Source: JBDTSW01 sp963782605
Lineage (GTDB): Bacteria; Actinomycetota; Thermoleophilia; Solirubrobacterales; 70-9
Length of the DNA stretch: 64,000 bases
Assembly (NCBI GenBank): GCA_963782605.1
Contig: CAWAKK010000010.1
Location: 1-64,000 of the forward strand
Direction of reading: 5' to 3'
The notes under the pieces were generated by a model. That model did not search any database. It was not told the origin of the DNA and saw only the letters and a program-made list of their open reading frames with translations. Positions 36,223 to 43,578 of the stretch are shown piece after piece; position 1 is the stretch's first letter, and every line of letters begins with the position of its first letter. Made by a program: the position numbers and the translations under genes.

Positions 36223-36854
36223 CGCACGAGCTCCGAGCGCTTGCTCATCCGCAGCTTCTGCTGGATGTGGGCGCGGTGCGACTCGACGGTGCGCACGCTC
36301 AGGTAGAGCTCGTCGGCGATCTCCCCGTTGGTGTGGCCGAGGGCGATCAGCCGCAGGATCTCGACCTCGCGCTCGGAGAGGTCGTCCGGGGGACCGGCGG
36401 GCTCGGCGGCGAGGCGCGCGCCCAGCTCCGGCTGCAGGTAGGGCTCGCCTTGGGCGGCGAGGCGAACCGCCTTGACCAGCTCTGAGTCAGCCGCGTCCTT
36501 GAGGATGTAGCCGAGGACCCCGGCCGACATCGCCTCGCGCGCGAAGACCGGGTCGCTCTGCATCGTGAGTACCACGATCCGCGTGCGCGTGGACCCCTCG
36601 AGAATCGCCGGAACCGCGCGGAGACTGGGGCCACCCGGCATGTTCAGATCGAGGATGAGGATGTCGGGCTGGTGTCCGCGGACGTAGCGGACGGTTGACT
36701 CCACGTCGCCCGCCTCTGCCACCACCCGGAAGTCCGCCTCGGCATCGAGCAGCATCCGCAGGGCGCTGCGTACCACCGCGTGGTCCTCCGCGAGAACGAT
36801 CTCGATCGTCCCGTCATCCGTTGCGGGCTGTCCGTCCTCGCTCGGGGTACTCAC
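36189..36854 (-). CDS. NarL/FixJ-type response regulator
   Basis: A 221-residue regulator. The receiver domain has IVLAEDHAVVRSALRMLL and the phospho-acceptor aspartate in DILILDLNMPGG, ending VLGYILKDAADSELVKAV. The LuxR helix-turn-helix is LSEREVEILRLIALGHTNGE then LSVRTVESHRAHIQQKL. GTG at 36854 is the start (STPSEDGQPATDDG). Very likely the partner of the adjacent kinase, although the two are transcribed towards each other, which is unusual for a two-component pair. The frame is intact. Confidence 0.92.
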   Translation of the reverse strand: MSTPSEDGQPATDDGTIEIVLAEDHAVVRSALRMLLDAEADFRVVAEAGDVESTVRYVRGHQPDILILDLNMPGGPSLRAVPAILEGSTRTRIVVLTMQSDPVFAREAMSAGVLGYILKDAADSELVKAVRLAAQGEPYLQPELGARLAAEPAGPPDDLSEREVEILRLIALGHTNGEIADELYLSVRTVESHRAHIQQKLRMSKRSELVRYALDRKLIES

Positions 36855-36864
36855 GGCAGCGAGG

Positions 36865-37647
36865 CTAGCTGCGGCGGTCCACGAGCAGGGTCTGGGCCGC
36901 TCGGCCGATCGGCCCTCGCTCGTCATAAAGCCGGCTGTCGGAGATGCCGATCCCGGTTTCCTCGGGGATCGTGATGGCGTCCATGCCCATCCATTCGCCA
37001 GCCGGCATGCGATGGAGGTGGACGGAGAGGTCCACGTTGATGAAGAGGTAGCGCTGCCAATCGAGCGCAGCGGAGACCCCGTTGCCCGAATCTGCCACGA
37101 CGAGCAGGCGTTGGAGGGGCGATGGCGCCTCGCCGGCCACAAGCGGGTGGCGCATGCGCATCCAGACCCTGGCCGGACCGGCCTCCAAGAACGCTCCGGA
37201 CAGGAACCGGTATTCCATAGCCGTGTGGTAGCCGACCGGAGCGCCGGTCGGGAAGAAGTCCTGAGGCGATGCGTTGCCCGGGCCCGGCATGGCCTCGGGA
37301 CGCTCCAGCCCGACGGGGAGCTCAACGTCGGTCGTTCGCAGCCGCCACGCGGTGGCGCGAATGAGCTCCTGCTCGTCGGCACGCAGGCTGGCTGCGATGA
37401 GCTCGACGCTGCGGCCGGGACGGATCACCTCGGCCTGCACGCGGAGTGGAGCGATCGGGATCGGGCCCAGGATCTCGAACGTGATCCGCCCCACCTGCAT
37501 CGGCACCTCCGCCGGCACCGCCTCGATCTCGCGGCCGATCAGGGCGGCAGGGGGGCCGGCATGCTGCGCCTCGGGATCCCACGGGCCACGGGTGAGCTCG
37601 GTTGCCTCGTAGGCGTCGCCCGAGCGGTTGTAGAACGCGGACCCCAA
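36865..37647 (-). CDS. TesB-like acyl-CoA thioesterase family protein
   Basis: About 260 residues with two hot-dog domains. Typical stretches are ATELTRGPWDPEAQHAGPPA, then RITFEILGPIPIAPLRVQAE and PLVAGEAPSPLQRLLVVADS, and near the end ITIPEETGIGISDSRLYDER then GRAAQTLLVDRR. The start is unclear: the frame stays open into the MFS gene. TTG at 37647, eight bases after the MFS stop, is preferred because it begins GSAFYNRSGD like relatives; an ATG at 37734 would overlap. The substrate is probably an acyl-CoA but is not known. Confidence 0.78.
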   Translation of the reverse strand: MGSAFYNRSGDAYEATELTRGPWDPEAQHAGPPAALIGREIEAVPAEVPMQVGRITFEILGPIPIAPLRVQAEVIRPGRSVELIAASLRADEQELIRATAWRLRTTDVELPVGLERPEAMPGPGNASPQDFFPTGAPVGYHTAMEYRFLSGAFLEAGPARVWMRMRHPLVAGEAPSPLQRLLVVADSGNGVSAALDWQRYLFINVDLSVHLHRMPAGEWMGMDAITIPEETGIGISDSRLYDERGPIGRAAQTLLVDRRS

Positions 37648-37654
37648 GACGAGA

Positions 37655-38956
37655 TCAGGCGGGCGCGGGCGTCGGCGTCGGCTCGGCGTCCCATTCCTCG
37701 GGATCGCGGATTCCGGGCACGGCGAGGAAGCCAAAGGAGGCGATCGCCGCGAGAACGCCCGCCCCGATCAGGGTGGCCTTGACGCCGATCGCCTCGGCGA
37801 CGGGCCCCGCGAGCGCGAAGGAGATCGGCGTGAGGCCGATCGAGACGAGCCAGTCAAGCGCGCTCACCCGGCCGAGGAGCTCACCCGGGACGTGCCGGTG
37901 GATCATCGTGATCCAGATGATGTTGCCGACCGTGAAGAGGATGCCCGAGACGAACCCGATCAGGACCGCCTGCCAAGCGGCCGTGGCGAACGCGTACCCG
38001 GCGAGCAGGAGGACCGACGAGCTCCAGCCGACGTACGCCCAGAGGACGTAGCGGCGCCCGATGCCGCGCTGACCGATCACGAGACCGGTCAGGATCGCGC
38101 CCACTCCAGAGGCCCCGAGGATGACGCCCAGCGTGTCGGCGTTGCCGCCGAGATCGTTCTTGACGAGGTAGGGGATCAGCACCTCGTACGGCCCCAGGAA
38201 GAGCAGCAACGTGAGCGCCGCCGAGAGCATCGTCGCCCAGCACCAGGCCTGTGAGCGGACGAAGCGGTAGCCCTCGCGAACGTCCTCCATCACCGACTGC
38301 GCCGCGTCGCGTGCTGCCGGCGGCAGCGGCGCCATCAGCACGACGCACACCATCGAGACGACGAACGTCGCCGCGTCCACCGCGAACGCCGCGCCGGTTC
38401 CGAGCCCGGCCACGAGGGCGCCGCCCGCCGCGGGACCGACGAACCGAAAAGCGACAGGTTCGGCGAGCTGCTGAAGCGAGTTCGCCTGCACGATGAGTCG
38501 CTGGGGAACGACATCGGGAACGACGGCCTGGAAGTTGGGAGCGAAGATCGCCTCGCCGACACCGTAGAGGCCGGTCAGGGCGATCAGGTGCACGAGCTCG
38601 AGTGAGTCGTTGAAGGCAAGCACCGCCACGGCCCCGATGGCGACCGCCCGGATGGCGTCACCGGCGATCATGAGCCGTCGCCGGTCGAACCGATCGCCGA
38701 GGACACCGCCTACGAGCAGGAACATCACCATCGGCAGCGTCCACGCGACTCCCACCAGCGAGAGCGCCGTGGGGACGTTGGAGAGCTCGTAGACCTGCCA
38801 CGCGAGGGCCACCAGAAAGATGCCGTCTCCGAACAGCGAAACCGTGGTCCCGCCGAAGAGCAGGGAGAAGTCGCGGATCCGCAGCGGGTGCAGGATGCGG
38901 GGGCCAGCCGGGGCGGGCGGCTCCGGTGAGGGCTCGATCGGCGAGAACTGATCCAT
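37655..38956 (-). CDS. MFS exporter (EntS-like, MFS_3)
   Basis: A 433-residue major facilitator protein with 12 predicted membrane helices. The loop motif GGVLGDRFDRRRLMIAGDAI follows the second helix, and the tail is Pro/Thr-rich (EPTPTPAPA). Features such as DFSLLFGGTTVSLFGDGIF and YGVGEAIFAPNFQAVVPDVV fit the EntS/TMR-type MFS_3 branch, which exports siderophores or drugs. The ATG at 38956 starts it; it diverges from msrB. The frame is intact. Substrate unknown. Confidence 0.85.
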   Translation of the reverse strand: MDQFSPIEPSPEPPAPAGPRILHPLRIRDFSLLFGGTTVSLFGDGIFLVALAWQVYELSNVPTALSLVGVAWTLPMVMFLLVGGVLGDRFDRRRLMIAGDAIRAVAIGAVAVLAFNDSLELVHLIALTGLYGVGEAIFAPNFQAVVPDVVPQRLIVQANSLQQLAEPVAFRFVGPAAGGALVAGLGTGAAFAVDAATFVVSMVCVVLMAPLPPAARDAAQSVMEDVREGYRFVRSQAWCWATMLSAALTLLLFLGPYEVLIPYLVKNDLGGNADTLGVILGASGVGAILTGLVIGQRGIGRRYVLWAYVGWSSSVLLLAGYAFATAAWQAVLIGFVSGILFTVGNIIWITMIHRHVPGELLGRVSALDWLVSIGLTPISFALAGPVAEAIGVKATLIGAGVLAAIASFGFLAVPGIRDPEEWDAEPTPTPAPA

Positions 38957-39032
38957 GCTTCGAGGGTATGCGCAGGCGTAACGACGCTGCTTTGCGAGCG
39001 ACTAATCTCTGAACGTTGAAACGAGGAGAACG

Positions 39033-39449
39033 GTGAGAAACGTGGAGAAGACCGAGAAGATCGACAGGACCGACGCCGAGTGGCGGGAGGAGCTCTCGCG
39101 CGAGGAGTTCGAGGTTCTGCGCGAGAAGGGCACCGAGCGCGCGTTCTCGGGTTCCTACTGGGATACGAAGGACGACGGCATGTACCGTTGCCGCGGCTGC
39201 GGGCAGGAGCTCTTCTCATCCGACACGAAGTTCGACTCAGGCACCGGATGGCCCAGCTTCTTCGACCCCGCGACCTCGGACGCGGTCGAGACACGCCCGG
39301 ACAACTCGCTCTTCATGCGTCGCACCGAGGTCGTCTGCTCGCGCTGCGGCGGTCACCTGGGCCACCTCTTCGACGACGGCCCGGGTCCATCGGGCCTGCG
39401 GTACTGCATCAACTCCTGCTCGTTGGACCTGGATCGGTCCGACGGGTAG
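39033..39449 (+). CDS. msrB: Peptide methionine-R-sulfoxide reductase
   Basis: Repairs oxidised methionine (R form) using thioredoxin. The 138-residue protein has the zinc cysteines C53/C56 (CRGC) and C102/C105 (CSRC), the substrate region GTGWPSFFDPAT and the catalytic Cys125 in RYCINSCSLDL. An extra cysteine at 129 replaces the usual alanine or glycine of the INSA/G motif. GTG at 39033 is preceded by GAGGAGAA. Its short divergent promoter region (39 to 76 bases) is shared with the MFS exporter. Confidence 0.95.
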   Translation: MRNVEKTEKIDRTDAEWREELSREEFEVLREKGTERAFSGSYWDTKDDGMYRCRGCGQELFSSDTKFDSGTGWPSFFDPATSDAVETRPDNSLFMRRTEVVCSRCGGHLGHLFDDGPGPSGLRYCINSCSLDLDRSDG

Positions 39450-39460
39450 CGGCGACCGCC

Positions 39461-40726
39461 TTAGCCGGGGATCGACGCGGGAGCGCCGGCGTCCACGAGC
39501 GCCTGCGGCAGCTCGACCGACCCATCCTCTCGCTGCCCGTTCTCGATCAGCGCGATCAGCGCGCGTGAGATCGCGATCGCGGTTCCGTTCAGGGTGCTGA
39601 GAAACCGCGGCGATGCTTCCGGCTCCGGGCGGTAGCGGACGTTCAGGCGTCGCGCCTGGAAGTCGGTCGTGTTCGAACAGGATGTGAGCTCGCGGTAGCG
39701 GCCCTGACTAGGGATCCACGCCTCGCAGTCGAACTTTCGCGCCGCCGGCGCGCCAAGCTCGCCAACGGGGATGTCGACGACGCGGTATGGGAGCTCGAGC
39801 GCCGTCAGGATCCGCTCCTCGATCGCGAGGATGCGCTCGTGCTCGGCGGGCGCGTCGTCCGGCGCGACGAACGAGAACATCTCGACCTTGTCGAACTGGT
39901 GGACGCGAAAGATCCCGCGCGTGTCCTTGCCGGCCGCCCCCGACTCCCGTCGAAAGCAGGTCGAGATGCCCGCATAGCGACGCGGAATGGAGGTGACGTC
40001 GAGGATGTCGCCGGCATGGAGCGCGGCGAGGGAGACCTCCGACGTCCCCACGAGGAAGAGCTCGTCGCGCTCGATCTCGTAGATCATCTCGCGCTCCCCG
40101 GGGAAGAACCCGGTTCCGTGGAGCGCCCCCTCGCGTACGAGCACCGGGGGGACCACGGGCTCGAACCCTTCCCCGCGGACCGTCTCCACGGCGAAGCGGA
40201 CCAGGGCCATCTGGACCAGCACGAGGTCGCCGAGCAGATATGCGAAACGCGAGCCGGAGGCGGCCGCCGCCTTCTCCATGTCGATCCACCCGTGGCGCGC
40301 GCCGAGTTCGAGGTGGTCGCTGATCTCGAAGGCGAAGTCGGGCCGATCGCCCACCTCCCTCAGGACGACGGCGTCCTCATCCGTCTCGCCGTCGGGCGCC
40401 TCTGGCGCCGGCAGGTTGGGGAGCCGCTCAGCGATGGCGTCGCGCATGGCCTCGACCTCGGCCAGGTGAGCCCCGATGCCCTTCGCCTCGGAGGAGACCT
40501 CGCGCATCTCGGCGATCAGCGGCTCGGCATCGCCGCCTGAGCGCTTGGCCTCCGCGATCTGCTCGGACGCACGGTTTTGCCGCGCCCGCAGCTCCTCGAT
40601 CCGCGGCAAGAGCTCGCGGCGACGAGCGTCGAGGCGCAGGAGCTCATCGAGCTCAGCGGCGACGCCACGACGGGCGAGCGCCTCCCGTGCCGGGCGTGGG
40701 TCTTCGCGGATGCTGCGAAGGTCGAG
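39461..40726 (-). CDS. serS: Serine--tRNA ligase; start codon not visible
   Basis: Charges tRNA-Ser. About 422 residues: an N-terminal coiled-coil arm (RIEELRARQNRASEQIAEAK), then class II motif 2 (FRRESGAAGKDTRGIFRVHQ, then FDKVEMFSF) and motif 3 (LNGTAIAISRALIALIENGQ). Homologues begin with Met directly before LDLRSIRED, but here the codon before CTC (Leu) is TCG, and no ATG, GTG or TTG exists between the upstream cytochrome stop (40746) and this point. The only nearby candidates are a CTG at 40765 inside the cytochrome gene or a sequencing error at the start. Confidence 0.9.
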   Translation of the reverse strand, partial: LDLRSIREDPRPAREALARRGVAAELDELLRLDARRRELLPRIEELRARQNRASEQIAEAKRSGGDAEPLIAEMREVSSEAKGIGAHLAEVEAMRDAIAERLPNLPAPEAPDGETDEDAVVLREVGDRPDFAFEISDHLELGARHGWIDMEKAAAASGSRFAYLLGDLVLVQMALVRFAVETVRGEGFEPVVPPVLVREGALHGTGFFPGEREMIYEIERDELFLVGTSEVSLAALHAGDILDVTSIPRRYAGISTCFRRESGAAGKDTRGIFRVHQFDKVEMFSFVAPDDAPAEHERILAIEERILTALELPYRVVDIPVGELGAPAARKFDCEAWIPSQGRYRELTSCSNTTDFQARRLNVRYRPEPEASPRFLSTLNGTAIAISRALIALIENGQREDGSVELPQALVDAGAPASIPG

Positions 40727-40745
40727 CGAGGCGGCCTCGCCAGAC

Positions 40746-41174
40746 CTAGGGCGTCGAGGACGCAGAGGAGGATGACGACGAGGAGTCGTCGAGGCTCTGC
40801 GGCGAGGGTGGACGATCGACCTCGGAGCCCGCGTACTCGGACACGAACTCGGCAACGGCGTCGGCCTCGGCGCCGACCACGATGTTCTGGGGCATGATCG
40901 CGCCCGAGAAGCCGCCGTTTTGAATCGCGAAGAGCACATCCTCAGGCGTCTCTGAGCGCTCGTCGAGGTTCGGTCCCTGCACGCGTAGGGCACGTTCGAC
41001 CGAGCCCCGAGCACCCGCGGCGGTGAGTGTGTGGCACCCCGAGCAGCGCTCGGAGAACAGCTCGGCGCCCTCTCGCATGGGATCATCCTCCGCGACGTCG
41101 AGGCCCTCGCTCCCGCACGCGCCGAGCGCGAGGCAAGCTGCGATCAGAGCTGTGGCGAGAGGGGCGTGCCGCAC
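40746..41174 (-). CDS. Lipoprotein mono-haem cytochrome c
   Basis: A 142-residue exported electron carrier. The signal ends in the lipobox LGAC with Cys20, so it should be anchored to the membrane outer face. Haem c attaches at CSGCH (44-48) and the likely Met ligand is in IMPQNIVVG. A Ser-rich tail (SSSSSSSA) closes the protein. GTG at 41174 is the start. It ends 20 bases before serS and follows a 4-TM protein gene and the repeat region; it may serve the respiratory chain whose complex I operon starts 0.8 kb away on the other strand. Confidence 0.88.
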   Translation of the reverse strand: MRHAPLATALIAACLALGACGSEGLDVAEDDPMREGAELFSERCSGCHTLTAAGARGSVERALRVQGPNLDERSETPEDVLFAIQNGGFSGAIMPQNIVVGAEADAVAEFVSEYAGSEVDRPPSPQSLDDSSSSSSSASSTP

Positions 41175-41251
41175 GCGGGCGGGATCATACTTTCCGCCCC
41201 TCTGCCGGCGCCCACCACCGACGAGCTCCTGGTGTGTGAGCGGGCAAGTTT

Positions 41252-41340
41252 GTGGCGCATTGGTCCCGCTGTACGGGACCGGCGCGCCATCGCGGCTGGA
41301 GCTCGGTGCCGCGTGGCGCATTGGTCCCGCTATGCGGGAC
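41252..41340. repeat. Hairpin-forming direct repeats upstream of cytochrome gene
   Basis: Two near-identical units begin with GTGGCGCATTGGTCCCGC at 41252 and 41313 (61 bases apart). Each contains a hairpin: GTCCCG..CGGGAC in the first (6-bp stem) and GTCCCGC..GCGGGAC in the second (7-bp stem, 3-base loop). A weaker third unit follows around 41341-41370. They lie in the 227-base gap between the 4-TM gene and the cytochrome gene. Confidence 0.75.
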
Positions 41341-41401
41341 TCTGGCGCCACAGGTCCGGCTATCAGTGCGCGCGATCGCAAGCGCGTCCACGCCCGCAGC
41401 C

Positions 41402-41836
41402 CTAAAGAAACGTGCTCGTCCCCGCGGCGCGGAGCGCCAGGAAGGTGATGATGAGTGCGGAGACGGCCATGATCCCCGTCTCGCGGCGCACGATCGCCAT
41501 CGCGATCGCTCGCTGGCGAGCCCTGGGCAGGGAGTCGAAGTCGAGGCCTTCCAGCTCGCGCTCGGCGGCGCCCGAGCGGGCGGCCTCCGCCAGCAGCGAT
41601 ACGCCGAGCGGAAGGACCCCGTAGAGATAGTGGAGCTCGTCGGGCGCGGCGCGGTCCATGAGCAGGAGGATCGCGCCGATGCCGACCTGCACCACGACCG
41701 CGACCTGGGCGAACCGCAGCACGTACCAGAAGCCCACCGAGGGCTCGCGGCGAAGCCAGGCGATGCCGCCCCAGCCCCCGGCGAGCGCGTTGGCGAGCAC
41801 GACGGTGATGCCGACGATGAGGTGGACCGTGTCCAC
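41402..41836 (-). CDS. Four-helix membrane protein of unknown function
   Basis: A 144-residue integral membrane protein. Hydrophobic segments are VHLIVGITVVLANALAGGW, VLRFAQVAVVVQVGIGAILL, a short LYGVLPLGVSLLAE and, near the C-terminus, TGIMAVSALIITFLALRAA. A charged loop (RELEGLDFDSLPRARQRAIA) lies before the last helix. GTG at 41836 is the start. No family recognised. It sits upstream of the cytochrome c gene on the same strand and opposite the nuo promoter, so a respiratory role is possible but unproven. Confidence 0.7.
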   Translation of the reverse strand: MDTVHLIVGITVVLANALAGGWGGIAWLRREPSVGFWYVLRFAQVAVVVQVGIGAILLLMDRAAPDELHYLYGVLPLGVSLLAEAARSGAAERELEGLDFDSLPRARQRAIAMAIVRRETGIMAVSALIITFLALRAAGTSTFL

Positions 41837-41981
41837 GCGTCAGCCGGCCGAGGCGGCCCGGCACCGCTCAGCGGTGCCGAAAACGGGTATACCCGCCCCA
41901 GCAGGTCGGATTTTTCGCATTCTGATGCGGAAAATCACTATGTATCAAGACCGCACAAAGTCGTTATAAACCGTACTGAGC
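41837..41981 (+). promoter_or_regulatory. Promoter region of the nuo operon
   Basis: 145-base space divergent from the membrane protein. It holds a perfect 12-bp palindrome CGGGTATACCCG (41884-41895), a hairpin TTTTTCGCAT..ATGCGGAAAA (41911-41934) and an AT-rich stretch ending in TTATAAA (41964-41970), a possible -10 box about 12 bases before the nuoA start. Confidence 0.45.
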
Positions 41982-42341
41982 GTGCTTCAGAGTTACATCC
42001 CAGTGATCGTGTTTGCCGGCCTCGGTGTGCTGGTCGGCGGAGCGCTCGTGACGCTGAACAACCTGACCGGCACGCGTAAGCCGAACCGGGTGAAGTCCGA
42101 GCCGTATGAGTCGGGGATCCCAACGGAGATCTCGCGGACCTTTCGCTTCGGCGTCTCGTTCTACCTCGTCGCGATGCTGTTCATCCTCTTCGACATCGAG
42201 GTCGTCTTCCTCTATCCCGTCGGCGTCATCCTGAACGGCGCCGACTCGGTCTTCGTGCTCGGCGAGATCATCGTCTTCATCGTCCTGCTGTTAGTGGCGC
42301 TCATCTACGTCTGGCGAAAGGGTGCGCTCGATTGGAAGTGA
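41982..42341 (+). CDS. nuoA: NADH-quinone oxidoreductase subunit A
   Basis: Membrane subunit at the hinge between the arms of complex I; 119 residues, three membrane helices. KPNRVKSEPYESGIPTE contains the conserved Glu/Asp-rich loop, followed by RTFRFGVSFYLVAMLFILFD and IEVVFLYPVGV. GTG at 41982 is the start. First gene of a complete nuoA-N operon; its stop overlaps the nuoB start (GTGA). Confidence 0.95.
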   Translation: MLQSYIPVIVFAGLGVLVGGALVTLNNLTGTRKPNRVKSEPYESGIPTEISRTFRFGVSFYLVAMLFILFDIEVVFLYPVGVILNGADSVFVLGEIIVFIVLLLVALIYVWRKGALDWK

Positions 42342-43048
42342 AGCGAGAGAAGATCCGTGCGCTGGCGCCGCTCGAGCAGCCTCGGTCCGCCGAGGAGCTG
42401 CGCGTTCGCCAGCTCCGTGCCCGCGACCTGCTGCGCGGTGACCTCGAGGGAGCGGAACTCGACCAGCACGTCGAGGAGTCGGTCCTCGCCACCACTCTCG
42501 AGAAGGCCTTCAACTGGGGCCGAGCGAACGCGATGTTTCCCGCCACCTTCGGCCTCGCCTGCTGCGCGATCGAGATGATGTCGATCGTCTCTCCCCGCTA
42601 CGACATCGCCCGCTTCGGCGCGGAAGCGATGCGGGCCTCCCCGCGACAGGCGGACTTCCTCATTCTCTCCGGCCGCGTCTCGGTGAAGATGGCCCCGGTC
42701 GTCCGGCGACTCTACGACCAGATGCTCGAGCCCAAGTGGGTCATCGCAATGGGCGCCTGCTCTTCCTCGGGGGGCATGTTCTCCAACTACGCCGTGATCC
42801 AGGGCGCCGACAAGTTCATGCCCGTCGACATCCACGTGCCCGGCTGTCCACCCCGCCCAGAGGCACTCCTGTACGGGTTCAACAAGCTCCAGCGGATGAT
42901 CCTCGGCAACCCCGACGCGGGCTGGCGCACGCGCTACAACGCCGCCGGCACCGAGGAGTGGGCTCGCGACGAGACGATCACCGCCGGCGGGATCGAGGAG
43001 TACCAGCGCGCGCGTGAGCTCGCCCAGGCGGCGAAGGAGCGCAGCTGA
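42338..43048 (+). CDS. nuoB: NADH-quinone oxidoreductase subunit B
   Basis: Carries the terminal iron-sulfur cluster N2 that reduces quinone. Cluster ligands are in FGLACCAIEMM (tandem cysteines), MGACSSSGGMFSNYAV and VPGCPPRPEALLYG. The GTG at 42338 overlaps the nuoA stop and is preferred over an in-frame TTG six bases earlier. About 236 residues, with an N-terminal extension of roughly 45 residues (charged, Arg/Glu-rich) before the conserved core. Confidence 0.95.
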   Translation: MKREKIRALAPLEQPRSAEELRVRQLRARDLLRGDLEGAELDQHVEESVLATTLEKAFNWGRANAMFPATFGLACCAIEMMSIVSPRYDIARFGAEAMRASPRQADFLILSGRVSVKMAPVVRRLYDQMLEPKWVIAMGACSSSGGMFSNYAVIQGADKFMPVDIHVPGCPPRPEALLYGFNKLQRMILGNPDAGWRTRYNAAGTEEWARDETITAGGIEEYQRARELAQAAKERS

Positions 43049-43578
43049 TGCCTGATGCGCCCGGCCTCGAGCTGATCGCGCAGGATCTGAACGACAGCCA
43101 CCCAGGAGCAGTGCTCGAGACCTACCACGACCGTGGCCAGGCGTGTCTCATCGTCGACCCCGCGCAGATCCTGGCGATCCTCACCTGGCTTCGCGACACC
43201 CCCACTCAGGAGTACCGGTTCCTGGCGAGCCTCCACGCCGCGGACTACCTCCCGGCCGAGCCACGCTTCGGCGTCCACTACGAGCTCTTGAACATGGCGC
43301 GCGTCGAGCGCCTGCGGGTGCGCGCAGCGCTGTCGGACCCCGGAGGCGATGAGCTGCCAGAGCTCGAGAGCTGCGTGGAGCTCTTCCCCACGGCCGAGTT
43401 CCAGGAGCGCGAGGCCTACGACTTCTTCGGGATCGTCTTCAACGGTCATCCAGACCTGCGGCGGATCCTGATGCCCGAGGAATACGTCGGCTGGCCGCTT
43501 CGCCGCGACTTCCCGGTCGGCGGCGAGCCGGTGATCTTCACCTACAACGAACGCGAGACCCCGCGGTGGTACCAGTGA
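43048..43578 (+). CDS. nuoC: NADH-quinone oxidoreductase subunit C
   Basis: 30-kDa type peripheral subunit, 176 residues. The family signature is EREAYDFFGIVFNGHPDLRR, then ILMPEEYVGWPLRRDFPVGG. Start ATG overlaps the nuoB stop (TGATG). Separate from nuoD, not fused as in E. coli. Confidence 0.95.
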   Translation: MPDAPGLELIAQDLNDSHPGAVLETYHDRGQACLIVDPAQILAILTWLRDTPTQEYRFLASLHAADYLPAEPRFGVHYELLNMARVERLRVRAALSDPGGDELPELESCVELFPTAEFQEREAYDFFGIVFNGHPDLRRILMPEEYVGWPLRRDFPVGGEPVIFTYNERETPRWYQ

